From Melittangium boletus DSM 14713 (GTDB lineage Bacteria > Myxococcota > Myxococcia > Myxococcales > Myxococcaceae): 64,000 nt of DNA. Below the pieces are notes generated by a model that had not been told where the DNA came from, searched no databases, and worked only from the letters and a program-made list of their open reading frames with translations. Within the stretch, counting starts at the first letter, position 1. Every line of letters begins with the position of its first letter. The stretch spans positions 248,292 to 312,291 of the forward strand of contig NZ_CP022163.1 of NCBI RefSeq assembly GCF_002305855.1, written 5' to 3'. A program made the position numbers and the translations under genes. Shown here one piece after another: positions 27,219 through 34,037 of the stretch.

Positions 27219-29726
27219 TTGACGACCTTCATGGATGCATACCACAGCACCGGCGCGTCCTCCGCGCCGCATGACGCTTCCCCTCGAATAGACGTGGCGC
27301 GGGACTTCCTCGCGGATGCCGCCTTCTTCTGGGCGCAGCGCGAGCAGGGGCTGAGCGCTCCCAACTATACCCTCCAGGAACTCCTGGAAGGCCCCGAGCA
27401 ACGGCTGCTCGCCTGCCTCGACGCATTGGTGCTGGGCGGACCGAGAGTCACCCGGGAGTTGCTGCGGCCCGCCCTCGCTTCGGAGGAATTGGAGACGGTG
27501 GCCTGTGCATCCTCCGTCTTTCTCATGCAGGGCGGAGCGGACGGACTCGATGCCGTGCTCACTACCCTCTGTGCCGACATGGAGTCGGCGAGCCAGGGGG
27601 CCGCACGAGCCCTGGAACTCACCCGCCGCGCGGAAGCGGTGTCTCGACTGCTCACACTCCTGGATGACGCCCCCACCGCCCTCCAAGCCCGGGTGCTCGA
27701 CATCCTCACTCAGTGGGAGGTAGACCCCACCCGAGCCCTCGATGGGCTCCTCGCCGCAGGCGATGCACCGCTGGCCTGCGCGGTGCTGCGCGCCGCCCGC
27801 CGCTTCCCCGCGCGGCTGCGGGCCGTCTCACTCGATCGCGCATTGAACTCGGACGAGCCGGAGGTGCGCAACGCTGCGCTGGAGACAGCCTTCGTGCTGG
27901 GACACCCCAGCGCCTGGAACATCTGCATCGACGCCGTCCGCCGCCAGGGACCAGGATGGGGCGGGCCCGCGGCGCTGCTCGCGATGGGAGGTGACCTCTA
28001 CGACATGGACCTCCTCCTCCAGGCGCTGCCAGAACCGGCGCTGCGGCAAGACGCGCTCTGGGCCTTGGGGCTAAGCGGACGCGTTGCCGCCGTGGGGCCG
28101 CTGCTTGAGGCCATGCGGGACAAGACCGTCGCGCCCTTGGCCGCGGAGGCGTTCTGCGCCATCACCGGCCTGGCCCTCACCGGTGACCTCGCGGTACCCC
28201 GCGAGCCCTGGACGCCAGATAGTCCCGAGGAAGATGAGCCCGCGCCGCTTGGACCAGAGGCCGAGCTTCCACGACCCCAGCCCCAGCGGGTGGAGCGCTG
28301 GTGGAAGGAAGTCCAGGGGAACTTCCTACACCAGGGGCGCTATCTCGCCGGGAAGCCCTTCGGGGCCGAGCCGCTGCTCGAAGCCCTCACCGCCGGACCC
28401 ATGCGCAGGCATGCGGCGCTGGCGCTGGAACTGGCCGTGCGCACCCAGAGTGCCTGGCGGCTTTCCACCAGCGATTGGGCGCTGCGGCAATGGAAAGCGC
28501 TGCAGACCATGCGGCCCGCAGTGCGTGGACGGCTCTCCCTGAGTTCCTTCCGCGCGCAGCCGCGCACCCTCGCCGTTCCGGAGGCATTGCCCGTAAGGAA
28601 CGAGCCACTCTTCCCGCCGGTGTTGCGCCAGCGCCCTCCACCTCCGGGCGCGCTCGCGGTGACGGGACTGGGGTTGGTGTCGTCTCTAGGAGATGGTGTG
28701 GTGGGAAGCTGCGCGGCCGCACGGGTGGGCGTGGCCCGACCGAGGGCACTGGAGGGCACTTCGGTCATGGATGAGGACTCGGGCGAGGAATTGCCGGTGA
28801 CAGGACATGCCATTCCCCATCTCACCCAAGGATTCAGCGGCGTGGGGCGACTGGTGCGGCTAGGCTTGGCGGCCCTGGCGGACCTCGTCCACCACACCAG
28901 GATGGCCGCCGGACCGCGCACCGGATTCTTCCTCAACCTGCCAAGCGGCTTCCTCCTCGCCGCCGCGGAGCGCCATGCGCGCGAGGCCGTGAAGCAAGAG
29001 GAGGCTGCATCCGGGCAGGATGAGAATTCCGGGGAAGAGGAAGTCTCCGAGGCGGAGCCCCTGCTCGCGGAGGTGCTGCGGGAGCGGTACTCGCGGACAT
29101 TGCTGCCGCGGCTGCTCACGCAGGCTGCCTTACCGGGTGGAGTCGTGCAGAAGGCGCTCTTTTTTGGAGACTCCCCTGGCTTCGTCACGGCCCTGCGCGC
29201 GGCGGAGCACGCATTGAGGTCTGGCGTGGTGGAGCGATGCATCGTGGGCGGCATCGACAGCCTCGTCGAGCCAGAGTTGCTGGAGGCGATGGAAGAGCTT
29301 CGGTTGTTGAAGACGCCGAACCGACCAGTGGGATTGATGCCAGGGGAGTGCGCGGCATTCGTGCTGGTGGAGAAGACGGACGCGGCGGCCCGCCGGGGCG
29401 CGCCTGTCCACGCGTACATCGACGCGATGGCTTCCGCCTCCGAGCCAGTCCACATGTTCTCCGGCCACCCCCACCTGGGGGTCGCGTTGACGTCGGTACT
29501 CGCCGAGGTGCTCGGGAACCTGGAGGACCGGGGGCGGGAGACGGGACTCGTCTTCGCGGACCTGGACGGCACGGTGCAGCGGGCTCAGGACTGGGGCTAC
29601 GCCCAGGTGCGGCTGGAGAGATTCCCCTTGAGGGACTTGCCCACATGGTATCCCGTGGACGCGTGGGGTGGCGTGGGCGCGGCAACGGGCGCCCTAGTGG
29701 AGTGTCCGACAAGTTTTTCAACATAG
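27219..29726 (+). CDS. HEAT-repeat protein fused to a catalytically dead ketosynthase-fold domain, 3' end cut by an IS element
   Basis: The present reading frame gives 835 aa. Residues 1-450 are a helical, HEAT-like region resembling the TIGR02270 family found next to T6SS cargo genes (repeats such as EVRNAALETAFVLGHPSAWN, LRQDALWALGLSGRVAAVGP). Residues about 475-835 have a thiolase/ketosynthase fold (PPPGALAVTGLGLVSSLGDG, HALRSGVVERCIVGGIDSL, RPVGLMPGECAAFVLVEK). The active-site Cys position reads FFGDSPGF instead of TACASG, and the last His region reads WGGVGAATG instead of GHxxGAAG, so it cannot be a condensing enzyme. An IS630-type element interrupts codon 826; nine foreign residues (VECPTSFST) and a TAG follow. 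Without the element the protein would be 867 aa. TTG start with GGAA upstream; ATG 27231 is an alternative. Confidence 0.8.
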   Translation: MTTFMDAYHSTGASSAPHDASPRIDVARDFLADAAFFWAQREQGLSAPNYTLQELLEGPEQRLLACLDALVLGGPRVTRELLRPALASEELETVACASSVFLMQGGADGLDAVLTTLCADMESASQGAARALELTRRAEAVSRLLTLLDDAPTALQARVLDILTQWEVDPTRALDGLLAAGDAPLACAVLRAARRFPARLRAVSLDRALNSDEPEVRNAALETAFVLGHPSAWNICIDAVRRQGPGWGGPAALLAMGGDLYDMDLLLQALPEPALRQDALWALGLSGRVAAVGPLLEAMRDKTVAPLAAEAFCAITGLALTGDLAVPREPWTPDSPEEDEPAPLGPEAELPRPQPQRVERWWKEVQGNFLHQGRYLAGKPFGAEPLLEALTAGPMRRHAALALELAVRTQSAWRLSTSDWALRQWKALQTMRPAVRGRLSLSSFRAQPRTLAVPEALPVRNEPLFPPVLRQRPPPPGALAVTGLGLVSSLGDGVVGSCAAARVGVARPRALEGTSVMDEDSGEELPVTGHAIPHLTQGFSGVGRLVRLGLAALADLVHHTRMAAGPRTGFFLNLPSGFLLAAAERHAREAVKQEEAASGQDENSGEEEVSEAEPLLAEVLRERYSRTLLPRLLTQAALPGGVVQKALFFGDSPGFVTALRAAEHALRSGVVERCIVGGIDSLVEPELLEAMEELRLLKTPNRPVGLMPGECAAFVLVEKTDAAARRGAPVHAYIDAMASASEPVHMFSGHPHLGVALTSVLAEVLGNLEDRGRETGLVFADLDGTVQRAQDWGYAQVRLERFPLRDLPTWYPVDAWGGVGAATGALVECPTSFST

Positions 29727-29728
29727 TC
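29697..29728 (+). repeat. Left terminal inverted repeat of the IS630 element
   Basis: The 32 bases are the exact reverse complement of 30897-30928. The next inner base differs between the two ends, so the repeat is 32 bp. TA target bases lie directly outside at 29695-29696. Confidence 0.95.
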
Positions 29729-29778
29729 GAGACCAGGGGGCTGGTTGGGAGGAGGATGAGACTGGGTAAGTTGGGTGG

Positions 29779-30093
29779 ATGAGGAGACGACCGCCGCACC
29801 TCCTCCACCTCTCGCCTGGGGAAGTGGCCTACCTCAAGACGCTGGTGGAGGACGGACGTACCGAGCAGCGCGTCGCGCGCCGAGCGCGCGTCCTGCTGGC
29901 CATGACTGACCCGGACACCGTCGTGTCGGAGTTGGCCGACAGGCTTGAGCTGGAGCGCACCACCATTTGGCACTTGTGCCGTCGCTACGAAGCGTACGGT
30001 GTCGATGTCGTGCTGGATGCGCCCCGCTCCGGCCGTCCGCGGGAGCTTTCCCCCCCTGCAACGAGTAGAGGTGGAACAGTTGGCGTGTTGTGA
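29779..30093 (+). CDS. IS630 transposase, N-terminal frame (OrfA)
   Basis: A 104-aa frame encoding the DNA-binding part of the transposase: LSPGEVAYLKTLVEDGRTEQ, RRARVLLAMTDPDTVVSELA and a helix-turn-helix like ERTTIWHLCRRYEAYGVD, followed by the linker motif LDAPRSGRPREL common in IS630 proteins. After the C7 run at 30050-30056 the frame gives PPATSRGGTVGVL and stops. The correct continuation is in the +1 frame, so a full transposase needs a frameshift or transcriptional slippage, or the gene has lost function by a one-base change. Confidence 0.85.
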   Translation: MRRRPPHLLHLSPGEVAYLKTLVEDGRTEQRVARRARVLLAMTDPDTVVSELADRLELERTTIWHLCRRYEAYGVDVVLDAPRSGRPRELSPPATSRGGTVGVL

Positions 30094-30898
30094 GCCGGCG
30101 GGCGTGGGCTTGCAGATGATGCACTGGTCCACCCGGAGCCTGGCCCTGGTGGCACGCCGACGGGGTATTGCCCCGACCCTCTCCCACTCCACGGTGGCGC
30201 TCATCCTGCGCGAGGCTGACTTGCAGCCTCACCGCACGCGTTACTGGAAGACACCCACCCTGGACGACACCTTCCGTCACAAAGCGGCCCAGGTGCTGTG
30301 GTGCTACGAGCAGGCGCGGCAGCTGGCCCAGAGGAACGAAGTGGTGGTGTGCGTGGACGAGAAGCCCAACATCCAGGTGCTGCACGGTGAGCAGCCCGTG
30401 CGGCCCATGCAACCCGGCCTCATCGAACGCCGGGAGTTCGAGTACGTGCGGCGTGGCACGGTGAACCTCCTGGTCAAGCTCGTGGTGCACTCCGGCCGCA
30501 TGCGCAGCTGGCACCTGGAGAGAAACAACGGGGAGTGCTTGCGCGCCGTACTGCCGCGGCTACTTGGGGACCATCGCGACGCCAGGCGCATCCACCTCAT
30601 CTGGGACAACGCCCCCAGTCACACCGCCGGGCAGACGCACGACTTCCTCCGCACTCACTACCCGCACGTCCGGGTGCTTTTCACTCCAGCCCACGCCTCC
30701 TGGCTCAACCAGGCGGAGTTGCTGCTACGCGCCTTCGCCGAGCGCTACCTGCGACGCGGGGACTGGGCCAGCCGTGACGAGTTCGTCGAGCACCTCGACG
30801 CCAGCTGGCCCGAGTACAACCGCTTCTACGCCCACCCCTTCACCTGGTCCTGGACTCGCGCCAAGATGCACTCGTGGGTGGACCGCCACCTGTCCTGA
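29945..30898 (+). CDS. IS630 transposase, catalytic frame (OrfB)
   Basis: This frame is open from 29945, but transposase-like sequence begins only near 30057 (LQRVEVEQLACCEPAGVGLQ), right after the C7 run, where it continues OrfA. It contains the DDE catalytic domain: VVCVDEKPNIQVLHG (first Asp), IHLIWDNAPSHTAGQ (second Asp), WLNQAELLLRAFAERYLRRG (Glu). The length and motif spacing match active IS630 transposases and the domain is complete to WVDRHLS, ending at the right inverted repeat. Whether it is translated alone or only as an OrfAB fusion cannot be told from sequence. Confidence 0.85.
   Translation: MSWSAPPFGTCAVATKRTVSMSCWMRPAPAVRGSFPPLQRVEVEQLACCEPAGVGLQMMHWSTRSLALVARRRGIAPTLSHSTVALILREADLQPHRTRYWKTPTLDDTFRHKAAQVLWCYEQARQLAQRNEVVVCVDEKPNIQVLHGEQPVRPMQPGLIERREFEYVRRGTVNLLVKLVVHSGRMRSWHLERNNGECLRAVLPRLLGDHRDARRIHLIWDNAPSHTAGQTHDFLRTHYPHVRVLFTPAHASWLNQAELLLRAFAERYLRRGDWASRDEFVEHLDASWPEYNRFYAHPFTWSWTRAKMHSWVDRHLS
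30050..30056 (+). other. C7 run at the transposase frame junction
   Basis: Seven C in a row (within GAGCTTTCCCCCCCTGCAA). Reading six C instead of seven joins the two transposase frames as RELSPLQRVEVEQ, exactly the expected protein. This is either a programmed slippage site or a single-base expansion that inactivated the gene. Confidence 0.6.
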
Positions 30899-30928
30899 CT
30901 ATGTTGAAAAACTTGTCGGACACTCCAC
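30897..30928 (-). repeat. Right terminal inverted repeat of the IS630 element
   Basis: Exact reverse complement of the left end at 29697-29728. The transposase stop codon overlaps its inner border. The second copy of the TA target duplication lies at 30929-30930. Confidence 0.95.
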
Positions 30929-30930
30929 TA

Positions 30931-31056
30931 GCCGTCAGCATGGCGGCGCGGAGTTTCGCGCGGGGCCATGTCCCAACCTCTGGAATCCTGGCGTGGCTCT
31001 GGGGGTGGGCAGGGGAGAGGGCGGCGCTCCATGTGCGGGCCCCCACGGCCCGATGA
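30931..31056 (+). pseudogene. Severed 3' end of the HEAT/ketosynthase-fold gene
   Basis: These 42 codons (AVSMAARSFARGHVPTSGIL, then AWLWGWAGERAALHV and a TGA stop) continue the interrupted gene: joined to the codon before the IS element they give GVGAATGALAVSMAARSFAR, the normal last helix of a ketosynthase fold. The fragment has no start codon or ribosome binding site of its own. Its stop is 9 nt from the stop of the convergent Imm49 gene, so the original gene ended exactly here. Confidence 0.85.
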
Positions 31057-31065
31057 CACGAGGCG

Positions 31066-31827
31066 TCAGCGCCGGGCCAGACCCGGCATCATCCGGTATT
31101 CGGGCTGAGTGTGCAGACCGCGGTCCTCAGCCAGCCGGAGCAGGGCCAGTCCCTCGATGAAGACGTGGCTCTCGGTGAGAAAGCGCTCGGGATGGAGGGC
31201 TGGGCCCGCGTTCCGGAACTCCGCAGCGCGCTCGACAAGCAGATCCTCCAGGGCGGCATCGAACGCGTCCTGGTCCCGGTTGAAGAGCGCCGCACACACG
31301 GCGAGCCGAGGGGAGCCACTGTCGCCGGAGCATTGCTGGAAGGCCGCGATCGCCCGCTCCTCGCCAGGGGAAGGGTGCTTCGTCTCCGCGAGCAGGTGCT
31401 CATGAAGGAAGTCAGCGTAGCGGAAGTCGTCCTCGAACTCCTCGTCCGCTACCCAGTGGCGTGGGGAATGCCTAGCGATATCGCGGGCGAGGCCAACATC
31501 CCCGGCGGAGAGCGCGTCGAACAGGGGCTCCACCCGACCGGCGCAGCGGAACCAGCTCGGAGCCTCCGTGTCCAGACTGGAGGACAGCATCTCCCGGCGA
31601 GCCATCGCGGACAGGCGCAAATCGTGACGGAACGCTGGGACATCGGCCTCCGCCAGCAGCACGCTAATGGCGGCAATGCGGCGGTAGGTGGAGAACCGGG
31701 TCCACAGTTCCTCGCGCTGAGGGGGCATCAGGGGTTGGCGTAAACCCTCCTCAAGCTGCTCGATCACAGCGAGCGCGTTCTCGCGAATAATGACCATCTG
31801 GAGCATGGATTGTCGCCTGTTCTCCAC
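31066..31827 (-). CDS. Imm49-family immunity protein
   Basis: The 253-aa product matches the Imm49 family frequent in myxobacterial and other polymorphic-toxin loci: SVLLAEADVPAFRHDLRLSA, then TEAPSWFRCAGRVEPLFDAL, SAGDVGLARDIARHSPRHW, DDFRYADFLHEHLL, then a C-terminal FNRDQDAFDAALEDLLVERA and VFIEGLALLRLAEDRGL. It is all-helical and cytoplasmic. It follows the imm11 gene by 14 nt and is the last gene of a DUF6484-AHH-imm11-Imm49 operon. No toxin known to be paired with Imm49 is adjacent, so it looks like an extra immunity gene. The start may be GTG 31827 or ATG 31806; neither has a strong ribosome binding site. Confidence 0.8.
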   Translation of the reverse strand: MENRRQSMLQMVIIRENALAVIEQLEEGLRQPLMPPQREELWTRFSTYRRIAAISVLLAEADVPAFRHDLRLSAMARREMLSSSLDTEAPSWFRCAGRVEPLFDALSAGDVGLARDIARHSPRHWVADEEFEDDFRYADFLHEHLLAETKHPSPGEERAIAAFQQCSGDSGSPRLAVCAALFNRDQDAFDAALEDLLVERAAEFRNAGPALHPERFLTESHVFIEGLALLRLAEDRGLHTQPEYRMMPGLARR

Positions 31828-31841
31828 TGGGCGCAGCGCGC

Positions 31842-32450
31842 TCAGGTGCCAGCCCGCTCGCGAAATTCGCTACCGTAGTCTTCCAACTCTTGAAAGATCA
31901 TCCCGGTGCAGTCTTCGTCCACGATGGTCTGCCCCAAATCTTCCCGGATGAGGATAAGCCGGGAGCGCTCCGCCAATCGGAAGATCTTCGCGTTTTTGGG
32001 AATCTTCTCTTCCTGGAGCACCAAGCGCCGAAAATGCTGCACTTGATCCTTGATGATCCTGCCCATCGTGAAGTCGGACTTCTTCACATCCATGCAAGCC
32101 ACGGTGCCCAGCACGTTGGCGATGAAGTAGGGCGCGTCCAGCACCTTCTTGCGCGGCGTGCGCAGACGCACCGGTAGGAATTCGATGGTTCCTTGTGGCG
32201 TTTCCTTCTCCAGGAGACCCTTGAGCCGCGCGGACACCACGAGCAGGGCGAAGGTATTGGGTATGCTGTCCGTCAGCTTGCTGCCCCGCTCTTTAGACAG
32301 GTCGAAGATGAGTCCCTCTGGAAACCAATCCTTGCAGGGAACTCCCTCATTCAGCAGGTAGCCCTTTCCATCCAGTTCCTCCTTACGATGCGAGTCGAGC
32401 CACGCAAAAGATTCGTCTTCATCATCATTCACCCACGGGTAGTATCCCAC
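31842..32450 (-). CDS. Imm11-family (DUF1629) immunity protein
   Basis: The 202-aa product has the imm11/DUF1629 pattern: FALLVVSARLKGLLEKETPQ, GTIEFLPVRLRTPRKKVLDA, PYFIANVLGTVACMDVKKSD, the IIKDQVQHFRRLVLQEEKIP strand-helix and AKIFRLAERSRLILIREDLG, ending GMIFQELEDYG. It is cytoplasmic. The gene begins 18 nt after the AHH toxin stop with GTG, GGAG 9 nt upstream. AHH toxin followed by imm11 is a recurrent arrangement in myxobacteria, so this is very likely the cognate immunity protein. Confidence 0.8.
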   Translation of the reverse strand: MGYYPWVNDDEDESFAWLDSHRKEELDGKGYLLNEGVPCKDWFPEGLIFDLSKERGSKLTDSIPNTFALLVVSARLKGLLEKETPQGTIEFLPVRLRTPRKKVLDAPYFIANVLGTVACMDVKKSDFTMGRIIKDQVQHFRRLVLQEEKIPKNAKIFRLAERSRLILIREDLGQTIVDEDCTGMIFQELEDYGSEFRERAGT

Positions 32451-32468
32451 CGAATCAGACTCCTCTGT

Positions 32469-33212
32469 TTAGGACTTCTTGCTTTTCGCGAGGCCCCACT
32501 TTTCAATACGCCGCTTCTTATAGCTTTCCGGCTCTCCATCCAGACGTTTTCTAAACCTCGCTCGACGAACGTCAAATTCACTAACATTGATGGGACCGGA
32601 CAAAACCAGCATATTCCAGTATTTCTTTTGGAGATCCATCAACTGTTCCTTAAGATCCTCGGGCGGATTCCATTCCTCGTGCTTTCTGTCCTTATCCATG
32701 GCCTTGCCCAGTGCCCCCCTAATGCCACTCATGTCTTCAATCACTGCCACGGTATACTTTGGATGACTTCCGTTGTGATATGGCAGGCGGTGAAACTCCA
32801 CATCGCGCGCTTTCGAGGGAAGAAAAATAATATTCTCTCCATTATTGACATCGTATTCCACCCTCCCAAGCAACTGAAGTTCGTTTTCGTTGAAGTACTT
32901 CCCGGAGAATGCCTCAACCGGAAGCAGGTGGCGCCCCTGGTTTGAGTATGGGGATTGTCCGATTTGAAAGTTTTTGCCAAACGTGAAGGTGTAGCGATAT
33001 GCGTGGAGCTTACTGCCCTTCTTTACCCACTTGTCTTTGGCATCTGTACCGCGGGCCTGGAGCACGCCCTGGATGACATCGAGATCCGCGTAGACGAGCT
33101 TCCGGGCGTAATTGCCCGAGATGTGCTTGTAACCATGGGTCCGGTATTCTCTGGATCCAGAGCGAGTGAGCCGTGATCTCTGAGAACTCGTGTTGGGGAT
33201 ACAGTTTCCCAT
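32469..33212 (-). CDS. AHH-type nuclease toxin, T6SS effector candidate
   Basis: The 247-aa product carries an AHH-like HNH nuclease domain over about residues 85-165: GRHLLPVEAFSG with the first His, ELQLLGRVEYDVNNGENIIF and LPSKARD in the middle, and HRLPYHNGSHPKY with the His pair. The N-terminal 60 residues are basic (SSQRSRLTRSGSREYRTH) and the C-terminal 60 are basic and helical (RRARFRKRLDGEPESYKKRR). There is no signal peptide or Rhs-type carrier, so delivery on a spike complex is expected; a DUF6484 gene lies 19 nt upstream and imm11 18 nt downstream. GGAGG sits 6 nt before the ATG. The DNA is far richer in A+T than its surroundings (line 32821-32880 counts to about 37% GC), pointing to recent transfer. 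Confidence 0.78.
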   Translation of the reverse strand: MGNCIPNTSSQRSRLTRSGSREYRTHGYKHISGNYARKLVYADLDVIQGVLQARGTDAKDKWVKKGSKLHAYRYTFTFGKNFQIGQSPYSNQGRHLLPVEAFSGKYFNENELQLLGRVEYDVNNGENIIFLPSKARDVEFHRLPYHNGSHPKYTVAVIEDMSGIRGALGKAMDKDRKHEEWNPPEDLKEQLMDLQKKYWNMLVLSGPINVSEFDVRRARFRKRLDGEPESYKKRRIEKWGLAKSKKS

Positions 33213-33231
33213 GCGTGCCTCCAGGGGGGAT

Positions 33232-33798
33232 TTAATTCAGCTCGATTTTACCACCGCGGATGAGCTGGAGTCCCGAGGCGCGGCTCTCCACCCGAACGCC
33301 TCGCAAAAGGATGGTGCCATCCCTGCGCAGCGTAATGCTCGCCTCGCCCACTCGAAGGACGAGCTCCCGCTGCGCCCCCAGCACCAAGCGTTCCTCCAAC
33401 ACGGAATTTTTCGCCCCGTCCATCGTAGCGGGCGCTGCTTCCGCGGGGGCGGGTGTCTTGGAATCCTGGGGCCGGGCCGCCTCGTCCAGGAGCTGCTCCA
33501 GTAGAGAGGGCATGTCGGAGGCCTGCGCCATGGCGACGAGCAGGGGCCGCGCAGGGTCGCCATCCTCGAAGAGCAGCACGACCTGTCGCTGCTCTCCCAC
33601 CGCCCCGCGGAGCCGTGCCATGTCGAGCGCCACGAAGTTCTGGGCCGGAACCGGCCCGGGGCATCCCTCGAACTGAACCAGGGGCTGGCCATCCAGACTC
33701 ACACCAACGAGCCGACCGACACGCGCCCCGAGGATAGGCCGCGACAACACAGAGTGAGCGACCTTGTCAGGCGTGCTGGCATCGTCAGGCGACGGCAT
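33232..33798 (-). CDS. DUF6484-like T6SS-associated protein
   Basis: The 188-aa product resembles DUF6484 proteins encoded beside T6SS effectors: GARVGRLVGVSLDGQPLVQF, then FVALDMARLRGAVGEQRQVV-LLFEDGD and LLVAMAQASDMPSLLEQLLD, a proline/alanine linker and a strand-rich end (LVLRVGEASITLRRDGTILL, LQLIRGGKIELN) that reads like the last turns of a VgrG beta-helix. That likeness suggests it docks with a spike or mimics its end. It is first in the operon before the AHH toxin, hence probably a loading adaptor (inference). I chose ATG 33798 because GGAGGT lies 6 nt upstream; longer in-frame starts up to 33951 lack this. Confidence 0.7.
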   Translation of the reverse strand: MPSPDDASTPDKVAHSVLSRPILGARVGRLVGVSLDGQPLVQFEGCPGPVPAQNFVALDMARLRGAVGEQRQVVLLFEDGDPARPLLVAMAQASDMPSLLEQLLDEAARPQDSKTPAPAEAAPATMDGAKNSVLEERLVLGAQRELVLRVGEASITLRRDGTILLRGVRVESRASGLQLIRGGKIELN

Positions 33799-33923
33799 GG
33801 GTAACCTCCACGACATGGTGGGATCCATTGCCTCAACAGACGGGCTGAATGGCGAGCCCGCACCGCTAGTGAGGACGCAATGCCGCAGAATGAGATGAGG
33901 GGGGCGCCTGTCCCATGTGGCCG

Positions 33924-33939
33924 TGGCAGGCCCATTGCA
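33924..33939 (+). promoter_or_regulatory. Sigma-54-like sequence pointing antisense
   Basis: TGGCAGGCCCATTGCA matches the sigma-54 consensus at all but one fixed position, with exact -24/-12 spacing, but on the plus strand, where the only downstream gene is convergent (acyl-CoA dehydrogenase, minus strand). It lies in the 239-bp gap between that gene and the DUF6484 gene, which otherwise shows nothing recognisable. It may be a chance match or drive an antisense RNA. Confidence 0.25.
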
Positions 33940-34037
33940 TGGCCTGGACACCGACTGATTCCGAGGAGGAGGCAGCGCCGCTCGAACCCGAGGCCACGCT
34001 CACTATCCCCCTCCTCAAGAGGTGGAGCGCTGGTAAC

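Larger units (their letters stand above)
29697..30928 (+). mobile_element. IS630-family insertion sequence, 1,232 bp
   Basis: Perfect 32-bp terminal inverted repeats (29697-29728 and 30897-30928, outer ends GTGGAGTGTCCGACAAG) bound a transposase with a DDE domain. The flanks carry a TA duplication (29695-29696 and 30929-30930) inside a CTAG, the classic IS630/Tc1 target. Removing the element and one TA rejoins the ketosynthase-fold gene in frame, which fixes the boundaries to the base. The perfect ends and intact target duplication suggest a recent insertion. Confidence 0.95.

Noticed and set aside
28640..29700. Functional beta-ketoacyl synthase in the T6SS region
   Set aside because: The fold is there, but both the active-site Cys and the final His are replaced, so I describe it as a dead ketosynthase fold instead.
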